Shown: positions 8,483 to 16,876 of the stretch, one piece after another
Layout of the letters: every line of letters begins with the position of its first letter
Numbering within the stretch: position 1 is the first letter of the stretch
Source of the DNA: Rhynchopus euleeides
Taxonomy: Eukaryota; Euglenozoa; Diplonemea; Diplonemida; Diplonemidae
Length of the DNA stretch: 64,000 nucleotides
Direction of reading: 5' to 3'
Assembly (NCBI GenBank): GCA_963210315.1
Contig: OY723278.1
Span: forward strand, 1,302,001 to 1,366,000
Position numbers and translations under genes: made by a program
The notes under the pieces: model-generated
Told to the model about the DNA's origin: nothing
What the model saw: only the letters and a program-made list of their open reading frames with translations
Databases searched by the model: none

Positions 8483-8973
8483 TGGCCACAGTGGGCCTGC
8501 TCACTAGTCGGAGTTCCCAAGGTTCCTGCCCCCCTCTCCCCTCGGTTCCATGCCATCTCTCCCCTTCTCTATTCGGTCACAGGAATGTTGGCTTGCAGTC
8601 CGTATAATTCTTGGGTTTTACACACAAATCCCCCACACCTCAGGTAACGACAAGCTCCAACTTACTTTCTCCCACGGACTGCGCAAAGCCTTTCTCTTTT
8701 TCCCTTCCCTCCCACCCGGGGTGTCGTTCGGCGCTGATCGCGCGGCTCTTCCGCTGCGTCCTGCGGCGACCTGCGTCTTTGGTGACTTCAGCCGCGCGCT
8801 CAGCGTACCCCTGCGCTACGAACAGTAATGGTAACAGAAGATCGTGCTGCCCACTCCCCACTCCCCTCTCCACCACACTTGTAGGAAGGCTAAGTGCCAA
8901 GAGGGCAAGGCTTGCCCGGAATGTGTTGCTGCGTACACTTAGCCTCCCTCACACAGGAACCGATGGGGAACTC
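8483..8973 (+). mobile_element. Mini-DIRS: internally deleted 491-bp copy fused to copy 1
   Basis: The first about 215 bp match the DIRS left end (4197 to about 4413) and the last about 255 bp match the right end (about 8227-8482). Everything coding is lost, and a short C/T-rich filler lies at the join, inside the leader hairpin loop. It begins at the very base after the full copy ends, so the right end and left end abut as GGGGAACTC|TGGCCACAG. Both termini are intact, so it could be mobilised by recombinase supplied from full copies. Confidence 0.88.
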
Positions 8974-9042
8974 CCGCTACGTCACCCCAGCACTCCATGA
9001 CTGCAAGGGGCTCGCCATGCGGCTGATCAGGGTACTGGATGA

Positions 9043-9670
9043 CAGGGGTGGAGCTTGGGGGTTTTTTCGGGTCAGCTGACCTGATTTTCTGCAGGCCCTC
9101 ACAAAAAATCAGGTCAGGGGTAAAAAGAAAAAAAAATATAGATTTTCGGGAAACCGGAAAAGTTGGCTCCTCGCCTTGGGGCCTCAAGGTGACCAGGAGG
9201 CGTTTCGTGAGCAAAGTGACCCCAGCGACATGAGCACAGGCCTCAAACAGTCACAATAGAGGACAAATGAAGCTGCCCAACCCGTACCGTGCAACAGACG
9301 TTTACTACCGTGGCCTCCGGTGGCATGTGCCTGTCTTGTACCCAAGCCCTTTACATCAGGGAATCTCAGTATCCTCAGGAGGACGCAGCCAACTCACACA
9401 GAATCCGTACGCCCGCAAGTCACAGATGTTCACTACCGTGGCCTCCGGCGGCTGGGAGCTCCGCCTCCCAGACCCCCCCTACGGCATGTGTTTGTCTTGT
9501 AACCAAGTCCTTGCGCGTCCGGGGCTGCATATCGGTTCCGGTACCTCGCGGGAGGCTGGGCCCGAGCACTGATCTCTGAGACGAACCGGGGGGGAACCCA
9601 TAAGAAAAAATTGGCTGACCCGATCTGACCCGATCCAGCCCGCAACCCCATATTTCAAGCTCCACCCCTG
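9043..9670. mobile_element. Non-autonomous hAT-type element (628 bp)
   Basis: Perfect 15-bp terminal inverted repeats are present: CAGGGGTGGAGCTTG at 9043-9057 and its complement at 9656-9670. They are flanked by the 8-bp target duplication CTGGATGA at 9035-9042 and 9671-9678. The CAGGG start and 8-bp duplication are the hAT signature. The interior has no transposase. It holds subterminal TGACCTGA/TCAGGTCA words and a duplicated segment (about 9301-9346 and 9428-9510, with ACTACCGTGGCCTCCGG). It interrupts the gene fragment that starts at 4042. Confidence 0.9.
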
Positions 9671-9976
9671 CTGGATGAGACAACAAAAAAATATTCGACA
9701 AGACCTGTACAAACCTTGCACTGAATGTGTCGCAGTATGGGACAGGTGCTCAGTTCCGGAAGGTCGTGCTTGCCTGTCACAGGACACACCTACAAGGGCT
9801 TGTTCCGCTACCTCTTTGTCTCCCTTGCAGACCTCATGCATTTCCGGTATGCAGACATCCCCTGGCGCTTCTGGGGATGCAAGGATGAGTCAGCCCGGAT
9901 TCCCTTCTTGCGTGCTCGGATCTCAGGGCATATATTTCACTGGTTGATGGAGCATGTAGAGGGTGGCAAGCTGTGA

Positions 9977-11484
9977 TTTTTCCAGCCGTTTCTCACAAAC
10001 TTTTTTCTGGGCAAAAATATTGGTGCATTTTTCTCCCGTTTTGGGGCCCCACCACCCCCGGAACACCTCCGACTCTGCCAAAAACCGGGTTTTCACCCGA
10101 AAATGCGGCCCGCCGAGGTGGCCGACAGGAATGCAACCGAACACACGACTCCGGAATCACACCCACATGACGAGCGGATGCGAGGAGGGCCCACCACATG
10201 GAATTCACGCCCGAATGGGGCCTTGCCAGGGCTTCCCTGTCAGAAGGACCTCCATGGAACCTGCTCTCTGTATGCTGGGGGTCACATTGGTCTGTGTGTG
10301 TGGCCACTGGGGTGGGGTGGCTGGCAATGCGGAGTTCAGATGATCACGGCTTCGGGTGGGGGATTGGGGCAGGTTGGGGGGCAGGGTCCACAGGCTGCAG
10401 ATGACTCACCGATCTTGCTCTGTCATTCGCATCCTGCCAGAATCAATTAGGGAATGAAGGACAAGCTTGGAACTCACACAAAAAGGGATGCTGAATACGC
10501 AGCACATGTACACACACAGGAGCAAAGAACCCTTGGCTGCCACAAGACAGGCACTCAGGAATAATGACAGGAATTGGCAGACTGTCTTCATCCCGGAAGG
10601 AAGTCTGCAACCTGGACCCCAAACGGACAGGCATGGAGAGACAAGGGCGCACGGACAAGCAGAAGGGAGCGAAGGAGTGCTTCGCGGTGAGTCTGCATGC
10701 CACGGGTGATACCGCGGCCGAAGCCATCGCGCGCACCTCCAACACAAAAATGCCTCTGGCAGCGCCGAGACACAGCGCCGATGCGCGTCGGTGCACACCA
10801 CTGCGTCGAAGAGCGATGCCGCCCCAAACATACCGCAGCCGCTCACCCCAGGTGTCGCCGCGGCTCCCCTGAATCCGCACCCAATCCAGCAGGTCTGCAC
10901 GTCGCACAGCCAATCACCCACTGACACCCAGCGCAAAAAACGTGCATACCAACGCTCCGACCACACACCACAACACCACACCCGACGCGCTACACCTCCG
11001 CGACTTCGGCTCGCAACATGGTCCCACTCACGACCCGCACACAGGACGTGGCGTTGGTTCCCACCCCCTTGTCCTCCACCCGCTGCCAAAACCAATCTGC
11101 AAAAGACCCCGCTCCCGCCCAGTCGAGCGGGAACTGCCAGGAGACCCCGGAAGTGCACGACGACCACACGCATCGCGTCGACCAGTACAGCAAGGCGTCT
11201 AGATCATGCGACGACGGAAGGGCGAGCGGGAGCGTCCGGGTGATGCAGCCGTCAACCCTTAGCTTGACCGGGAACCGGCCGGAGGTCGGCGATCAGCCGA
11301 GCAGGGGGTTCTCATAGACGAGATTAAATGGAAAAGCAAGTCTCCCAGCACCATCTTGCAAATTCCCGACCAGACAGGGGCGCAGGGGGGTGCGGGCGGC
11401 ATAACAAGGAGTTTTGTTGCTGTTGTCAGACGAAGTGGTGGCTGATGCCACGTGCAGTGCTTCGTCAGTTCGCTTTTTGTGCTG
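9977..11484. other. Gene-poor stretch without recognisable features
   Basis: Open frames exist on both strands around 10400-11200, including 255 codons on the minus strand at 10406-11173. They overlap each other antisense, are rich in Cys/Arg/Trp or Ser/Pro, and show no motif. I see no coding gene I can support. A segment at about 11313-11360 (AATGGAAAAGCAAG, CTCCCAGCACC) recurs at about 22735-22775, so part of it is dispersed repeat. Confidence 0.4.
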
Positions 11485-12045
11485 GTGAGACACAGCCGCG
11501 TGACTCATACATACCCATTGTGACACTCTCATAGGGTGCAACACATCCGGGTGACTCATACAGACCCATTGTGACACTCTCATAGGGTGAGACACAAGCG
11601 CGTGACTCCCGGACACCCATTTCTGCACTCTCGTGGGGTCGGACATAGCCGCGTGGCTCGCGGACACCCATTTCAGCACTCTCATGGGGTCAGACATAGC
11701 CGCGTGACTCCCGGACACCCATTTCAGCACTCTCATGGGGTCGGACATAGCCGCGTGACTCCCGGATACCCATTTCAGCACTCTCATGGGGTCAGACATA
11801 GCTGCGTGACTCCCGGATACCCATTTCAGCACTCTCATGCGGTCGGACATAGCCGCGTGACTCCCGGATACCCATTTCAGCACTCTCGTGGGGTCAGACA
11901 TAGCCGCGTGACTCCCGGACACCCATTTCAGCACTCTCATGGGGTCGGACACAGCCGCGTGACTCCCGGACACCCATTTCAGCACTCTCGTGGGGTCGGA
12001 CATTGCCGCGTGAATCCCGGACACCCATTTCAGCACTCTCATGGG
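11485..12045. repeat. 51-bp minisatellite, about 11 copies
   Basis: Each unit contains GACTCCCGGACACCCATTTC and AGCACTCTCATGGGGTC. The first three copies at the left are more diverged. As 51 is divisible by three, both strands carry long frames with a 17-residue period (for example HPFQHSHGV on plus and MRVLKWVSG on minus). No start context or flanking coding sequence supports translation. The array ends where the GAATC-block repeat begins at 12046. Confidence 0.93.
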
Positions 12046-12521
12046 GCATGGGCTGCATTGAATCGGATTCCAAATAAAAATTTTCGATTCCGGGAATCGT
12101 GGAATCCGGATTCGGAATCAGAATCCGGATTCCACGATTCCAGAAAAAGAGTGGAATCGGATTCCGGAATCGAAAACGCCGATTCCAAAATTGTGGAATC
12201 CGATTCCGGAATCGAAATCACCGATTCCGGAATTGTGGAATCGGTGGAATCCGATTCCAGAATCCAGAATCGGATTCCACCGATTCCGGAATCGAGAATC
12301 GGATTCCGGAATCTGACCCAAAAATGTCGAAAAATGGACAAGTCGTAGGGGGACCCCAACACCCCATATACCCCCTTCTGGGACCAAAAAGTGCACGAAA
12401 GGGGTTAAAACGGCTTAATTCGTTGATTTGTTGCATTTCCCTGCAAAAAAACGGTTTTTGTGTGGGCGAGTAGTTGTAGAAAATCGCGAAAAATGTCAAA
12501 AAATTGAAATTTTCACAGAGG
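12046..12521. repeat. GAATC palindrome block plus AT-rich tail, copy 1 (476 bp)
   Basis: It begins GCATGGGCTGCATTGAATCGG, continues as a block of GGAATCCGATTCC-type words to about 12320, and ends in an A/T-rich tail finishing at CACAGAGG. The whole 476 bp recurs, essentially identical, at 15173-15648. Its first bases (CATGGGCTGCA then GAATCGGATTCC) also occur at the 5' end of the hAT transposase gene (35445-35470), which suggests a transposon terminus. It ends up joined to different unique sequence at each site. Confidence 0.8.
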
Positions 12522-13624
12522 AGGATCCTTGAAATCGGTAGTGGACAGTAGCGGACAGGGCGGACATTTCCTTGTGGAAAAAGTGCCCGAAAAAAAAATT
12601 CGAAAAGGTCCCCCTTACAGAATTAGCCTTTTTTCAAAAAATCAGAAAATTTCGGACCGCAATTTGTACCCAAGAAAGTGCCGGATTTTCGGACTTGGTC
12701 CGATTTGAACGATTTCCGTGCCTCTTGCAACCCCCATGAGGGGGGGGCTGCTGTTTCGGGTTCTTCCGGTGGTACATGCTGGGGTGTCAGGACAGGGAAT
12801 CCTGCTCGCTGTACCCGGTGATCCCTGACGCAGCCAGGAAGTAGAGAGCCTTGGAACCCTGGTTGAGGCCTGTAACACCCGGCCTTCCTGCCACTTGTGG
12901 CATTGTGGAGTGGTTATGGAGAAGGTTCTCTCTCCGTCCGGTCGAGCACAACCGTCCTCTCCAGCCAGGGGTCATCTACTTTCCAAACAAGGGCCAGGAA
13001 CATGCTCAAACAAACCAATTGATCAGAAAATCTGGCTTGCCGTGGAATCATTGAGCATTGGGGAGTGGTTTGCCCCCTTGCTGCGTATGACATGTCCATT
13101 TTTGACGATTTTTGGGCAGAATTTGGTGCGTGGGACCTTTCGATTTTCATGATTTTTTCGGAATTTCGTGGGGACCGGTACCCCATTTGAGGGCCAAAAA
13201 TCTCATTTCCGAGGCCTGGGAATGGTCGCAGTGGCCTCAGATGTCCAAAAACGTTCAATTGACCTCTCCTCGAAAAAAAAATCGAAAGGTCCCCCCTACT
13301 GGCACCCCGGATTAGGACATGTCTCTGGGGGTGTCCGGGGGGCATTTTTGGCCCATTTTTGGCTGGGGAAAATGGGCCATTTTTCACGATTTTTTCGGTT
13401 TTTTGTCCGGACCGGCACCGCATTTGAGGGGCCAAAATCTGATTTCCGAGGCCCGGGAATGGTCGCAGTGGCTTCATTTGGCCAAAAACGTTCAATTTAC
13501 CCTTCCCCAAAAAAAAAATTCGAAAGGGTCCCCCTACAAATCGCCGGTCTTAGGAAATTTTTTTTGGGCACCCAGATTTCAAAAATTTTCAAACTATTTT
13601 CTGGACCAAAAATCAAACTATTGA
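12522..13624. other. Non-coding, with a diverged direct repeat of about 230 bp
   Basis: No ORF stands out. Segments at about 13085-13300 and 13320-13535 are diverged copies of one another, sharing ATTTGAGG, CATTTCCGAGGCC, GGGAATGGTCGCAGTGGC and CAAAAACGTTCAATT. A similar A-run followed by TCGAAAAGGTCCCCCTTAC appears once more at about 12590-12616. Confidence 0.6.
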
Positions 13625-13912
13625 GGTCCTGGCCGGACATGTCCGGGGGGGGGGGGGGGGGGTCAAAATTGGATTTCCCGAATTTCCGGGTCCGGACATG
13701 TCCGCCCGGACATCCGGACACCAGAAAATGTCCGCCCGGACATGTCCGCCCTGTCCGGGGCGGACATTTCTGGATGTCCGGATGTCCGCCCGGACATGTC
13801 CGGGCGGGAAATTCGGGAAATGTCCGGGGGGGGGGGGGGGGGGGTCAAAATTGGACCCGGACATCCGGACACCCGGATTTCCGGGTCCGGGCATGTCCGC
13901 CCTGTCCGCCCT
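13625..13912. repeat. TGTCCGGACATGTCCG palindrome block with G18/G19 tracts
   Basis: The block is dense in CCGGACATGTCCG words and has two pure G tracts, 18 and 19 bases long (about 13645-13662 and 13826-13844), each followed by GTCAAAATTGGA. The central part reads as an inverted repeat on itself. The minus strand gives a long C tract. No coding function is likely. Confidence 0.75.
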
Positions 13913-13978
13913 GAAACCGCCTAAGGGGCCGGGGGAAATCCAGGAAATTCGGGAAATCCAGGAATATGAAGAATCCTC

Positions 13979-14378
13979 CAGAGGCCCAAAAATGTGTTCC
14001 TGGGTGAAAAATGGGCCCAAAAACCGATTTCTGACCATTTCTGGGTGGTTTTTGGGGGTTTCTGGCCATTTTTCAGCGATTTTTCTGGTCAGAACCCACC
14101 CAGAAACCCTTAGAAAATGGCTGGTGGTCGTTTTGGGTCGAATTGAACAGAAGGACGAATTGCTCGCCAACTCTTTCGATACATGAAAATTTGGGCATTT
14201 TCCGTTACTCTGAACACATTCGCACACCGTGAAAAAAATTCGAATTTTTGGTTGAAAATCCGGTTTTTGGTTGGGCCAGGTGGCTGGCTCTCCGTCCCTG
14301 ACTTGTCCCTGAATACTTCCGGCCAACACAACGTCAACACAACATAATAAACCACGCCTGAAAATTTCCGGCGCCTGC
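13979..14378. repeat. Dispersed repeat family Z, longest copy
   Basis: The left 175 bp (13979-14153) recur directly at 15643-15817. The right 233 bp (14146-14378) recur inverted at 35868-36100 and again in the second macro-unit. Both partial copies break at the same octamer, AACAGAAG, next to a hAT-like terminus. So this copy appears to be the uninterrupted form and the others are halves split by an insertion. Confidence 0.75.
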
Positions 14379-14614
14379 GGCGGGCTGTTTACCCCCCCCC
14401 CCACCCCTGCCGAGGACTTCTTCTGAGAATGGCGCTCCAAAAGTGCCAAAAATTGGTCAGACTAATAATAAAAAATGATGTGATTTCTGGTTGCTCGCCA
14501 TCTTTTGTTCCACCCCCCCCCCCCCACCCAGCTCCAACCTGCCCTTGCCCCTCCTCCAAATCCAACTTGCTCAACTCGGCCTGCCAGGGGAGGGCTGCGG
14601 GGACACGGAAAATC

Positions 14615-15475
14615 ATGGCCGGACCGATGCTCGACCCGGCCGCGATGGAGGATCTCGCAGTCGCAGGCGACCCCGCTGGCGACCTCGCAGGCGATCTCGG
14701 AGTCAGCTTCACTCAGGACAGTGAGAGCGATGACGAAGCTGCAGACCACGTGAGCCAAGCCATGACGCAGAGCATGACCCAGACCAGCAGGGCGATGCAG
14801 AACCCAACTGTGCTGAAGCGGGCAAAGCAGCTGCAGCCTGGGCAGATCTTCCTGCACAAGTGGCGGGATAACAGCCGGACGGTGCAGTGCTGGGTGGGGA
14901 TGCTCGTCGGGAACACTGCCCCCAAGGAAGATTGCACGACCGTCAAGGTGCTCTACACCTGCGACCCCACCACGACCCTCGACCTCCCCATGGCTGTTGG
15001 TGTGGGAAGAACGCTGGAGCTGAAGATTCTCACTCGCGTGCACGGGCAGGGGGATTTCGACCGGCTCGCGGCTCAGCATCGCGAGAGCAGTCAGAGCCAG
15101 AGCCAGGGCCCGAGCCAGAGTCAGGGCCCGAGCCAGAACCAGAACCAGGGCCCGAGCCAGGTGGCTGATGACGCATGGGCTGCATTGAATCGGATTCCAA
15201 ATAAAAATTTTCGATTCCGGGAATCGTGGAATCCGGATTCGGAATCAGAATCCGGATTCCACGATTCCAGAAAAAGAGTGGAATCGGATTCCGGAATCGA
15301 AAACGCCGATTCCAAAATTGTGGAATCCGATTCCGGAATCGAAATCACCGATTCCGGAATTGTGGAATCGGTGGAATCCGATTCCAGAATCCAGAATCGG
15401 ATTCCACCGATTCCGGAATCGAGAATCGGATTCCGGAATCTGACCCAAAAATGTCGAAAAATGGACAAGTCGTAG
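14615..15475 (+). CDS. Unidentified ORF fused to the GAATC block
   Basis: The native part runs from the ATG at 14615 to about 15172. It has an acidic N-terminus, a Met/Gln/Thr-rich segment, a compact middle that may fold (residues around LKRAKQLQPGQIFLHKW and CWVGMLVGN), then a Ser-Gln-Gly-Pro repeat tail. At 15173 the 476-bp GAATC repeat begins and the frame continues through it to 15475 as Glu/Ser/Arg-rich noise. I infer that the repeat truncated the gene and created a chimeric C-terminus. The same repeat gives the same tail after the 51-bp minisatellite, which shows that the tail is not native. I do not recognise a family. Confidence 0.4.
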   Translation: MAGPMLDPAAMEDLAVAGDPAGDLAGDLGVSFTQDSESDDEAADHVSQAMTQSMTQTSRAMQNPTVLKRAKQLQPGQIFLHKWRDNSRTVQCWVGMLVGNTAPKEDCTTVKVLYTCDPTTTLDLPMAVGVGRTLELKILTRVHGQGDFDRLAAQHRESSQSQSQGPSQSQGPSQNQNQGPSQVADDAWAALNRIPNKNFRFRESWNPDSESESGFHDSRKRVESDSGIENADSKIVESDSGIEITDSGIVESVESDSRIQNRIPPIPESRIGFRNLTQKCRKMDKS

Positions 15476-15648
15476 GGGGACCCCAACACCCCATATACCC
15501 CCTTCTGGGACCAAAAAGTGCACGAAAGGGGTTAAAACGGCTTAATTCGTTGATTTGTTGCATTTCCCTGCAAAAAAACGGTTTTTGTGTGGGCGAGTAG
15601 TTGTAGAAAATCGCGAAAAATGTCAAAAAATTGAAATTTTCACAGAGG
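15173..15648. repeat. GAATC palindrome block, copy 2 (476 bp)
   Basis: It matches 12046-12521 over its full length. On the left it is fused in frame to the ORF starting at 14615. On the right, the shared hexamer CAGAGG joins it to a fragment of repeat family Z (15643-15817), so the right junction looks like microhomology-mediated rearrangement and not a clean insertion. Confidence 0.85.
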
Positions 15649-15817
15649 CCCAAAAATGTGTTCCTGGGTGAAAAATGGGCCCAAAAACCGATTTCTGACC
15701 ATTTCTGGGTGGTTTTTGGGGGTTTCTGGCCATTTTTCAGCGATTTTTCTGGTCAGAACCCACCCAGAAACCCTTAGAAAATGGCTGGTGGTCGTTTTGG
15801 GTCGAATTGAACAGAAG
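15643..15817. repeat. Family Z fragment, left half
   Basis: It is identical in arrangement to 13979-14153. It stops at AACAGAAG, where the hAT-like end TAGAGGAGGCATAGC (15818-15832) begins. Confidence 0.8.
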
Positions 15818-15864
15818 TAGAGGAGGCATAGCAAACGGAAATCCCTAACAAAATTTTGTCTCCG
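15818..15864 (-). mobile_element. hAT-like terminus, inverted copy
   Basis: The segment starting TAGAGGAGGCATAGC is the reverse complement of 30649-30695, base for base in register. Together with 21756-22129 it forms the right-hand part of an inverted copy of the element whose other copy lies at 30275-30695. The 5.9-kb element at 15865 has split it. Confidence 0.75.
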
Positions 15865-16141
15865 GAGGGTGTCCTAAATTTAGGAAATTTTTGAAAAATT
15901 TGGAAGATTTTGGGGGATTTTTTGAAAAAATGGCGAAAAAAAGGGTGTGGGGAGTTGGATCCAGTTTAGCAAAGTCCGTGTATTTGGACGCGGCCCCTCA
16001 GATAAGGAAGCCGCGTCTCAGGTGCAGGATGTGGGGTGTTGTCGATTTTTCAGGGTTCGACATTCTCGGGCTGGACGGAGAGAAACGGTGGGTGCAACTC
16101 TGATCAGAAAAAACTTCAACCGAAAAAACGGGGTGTAGCTC

Positions 16142-16532
16142 CCTGACTGACGAGCAGCGGGAGGTGGCGAAGAGAAGCTCCTCATGCGTGGCGGCCTCCC
16201 TCGTTCGCGGCGGGAGAGGCATCCGGGGGTACGAGAGCGGCACCCGCCTGAGTTCTTTATGGAACCCACAAACCTGGGTGGTAGCCGGCCTCACGGATGT
16301 GAGGTTGGAAATGCTCCGGGAGACAGCCGATGGCGCCTCAACGCCACAGGCTATCGTTGCCGGCTTGGTGCCCATATGGTGCAAGATGAGCGGCGGAATC
16401 CGCGAACTTCGGGAACTATCAGGTAGTTTGAACGCTGAAGACTGCCCCGCCAGGCTGAATGGGAGTCACAACGCGATGAGGAACAAGGATCAGCAGCGCC
16501 TTTTCCGGCAAACACAGGGCAGCTCTCCCTGA
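16142..16532 (+). CDS. Possible ORF fragment inside the 5.9-kb element
   Basis: There is no ATG at the start. The frame reads sensibly from about 16142 (LTDEQREVAKRSS) through residues such as LTDVRLEMLRETADG to a TGA at 16530. Composition is more protein-like than in the neighbouring frames, with alternating charged and hydrophobic positions. No motif is recognised. It might be an exon or relic of the element's own protein, or chance. Confidence 0.25.
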
Positions 16533-16876
16533 GCAGCTGGGAATGAAACGGGACGGAACTAACGAGCAGCAGCGAAACTGTTGCAGAGCACCAGTAACCA
16601 CAACGAGTCCATGACACAAGTAGAACTGCAGACACGGGGCAGCCAAGAAACGGACGCAGTCGCAGGAGACCACCTCCACTCTCAGAACGAGCAGAACTGA
16701 GAGACACTCAATGGGATAGAGCGGAATCACTGTAACGGGGACACACTGATGGCACACAGTACAGACGGACAGAAGTCAGAGTGAAACGGTTGTACAAAGG
16801 GCTCGGCTTCACCGACGTCCTTAGTACAGAGTGAAACGACGACGCCGCCGAAGGCGGCCAATCCGCCGCCCGAAGG
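16533..16876. other. Non-coding spacer with GC-rich hairpins
   Basis: I see no gene. Near 16845-16880, GCCGCCGAAGGCGGC and GCCGCCCGAAGGGCGGC form strong small hairpins directly before the first 376-bp unit. Confidence 0.5.

Larger units (their letters stand above)
4042..9976 (+). pseudogene. Unidentified gene interrupted by DIRS copies and a hAT element
   Basis: Removing two insertions leaves a continuous frame: 4042-4196, then 8974-9042, then 9679-9976. The first join is exactly in frame (Asn-Ala-Arg-Tyr across the DIRS insertion). The second restores Leu-Asp-Glu across the hAT element once one copy of its 8-bp target duplication is dropped. The product would have about 175 residues, with a CxxC pair near the start (HRCSLCD), a His-rich middle and a C-terminal segment including FRYLFVSLADLMHFRYADIP, ending at the TGA at 9974. 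Two further lesions are visible: a one-base loss in the A run at 9684-9690, and a frame change near 9780. I do not recognise the family; the TPALHDCKGLAMRLI region is vaguely transposase-like. It is dead as it stands. Confidence 0.55.

Noticed and set aside
4197..8973. Interpretation of copy 1 plus mini-copy as an LTR retrotransposon with 490-bp repeats
   Set aside because: The coding order includes a tyrosine recombinase, no DDE integrase or protease is seen, ends are inverted and there is no target duplication; the mini-copy carries both element ends, not one LTR.
10406..11173. 255-codon minus-strand ORF
   Set aside because: It is Cys/Trp/Arg-rich without motifs and overlapped by equally long plus-strand frames; no basis to choose.
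11293..12348. About 250-codon ORFs with 17-residue repeats on both strands
   Set aside because: They are produced by a 51-bp minisatellite whose period is divisible by three; no flanking coding sequence supports either strand.
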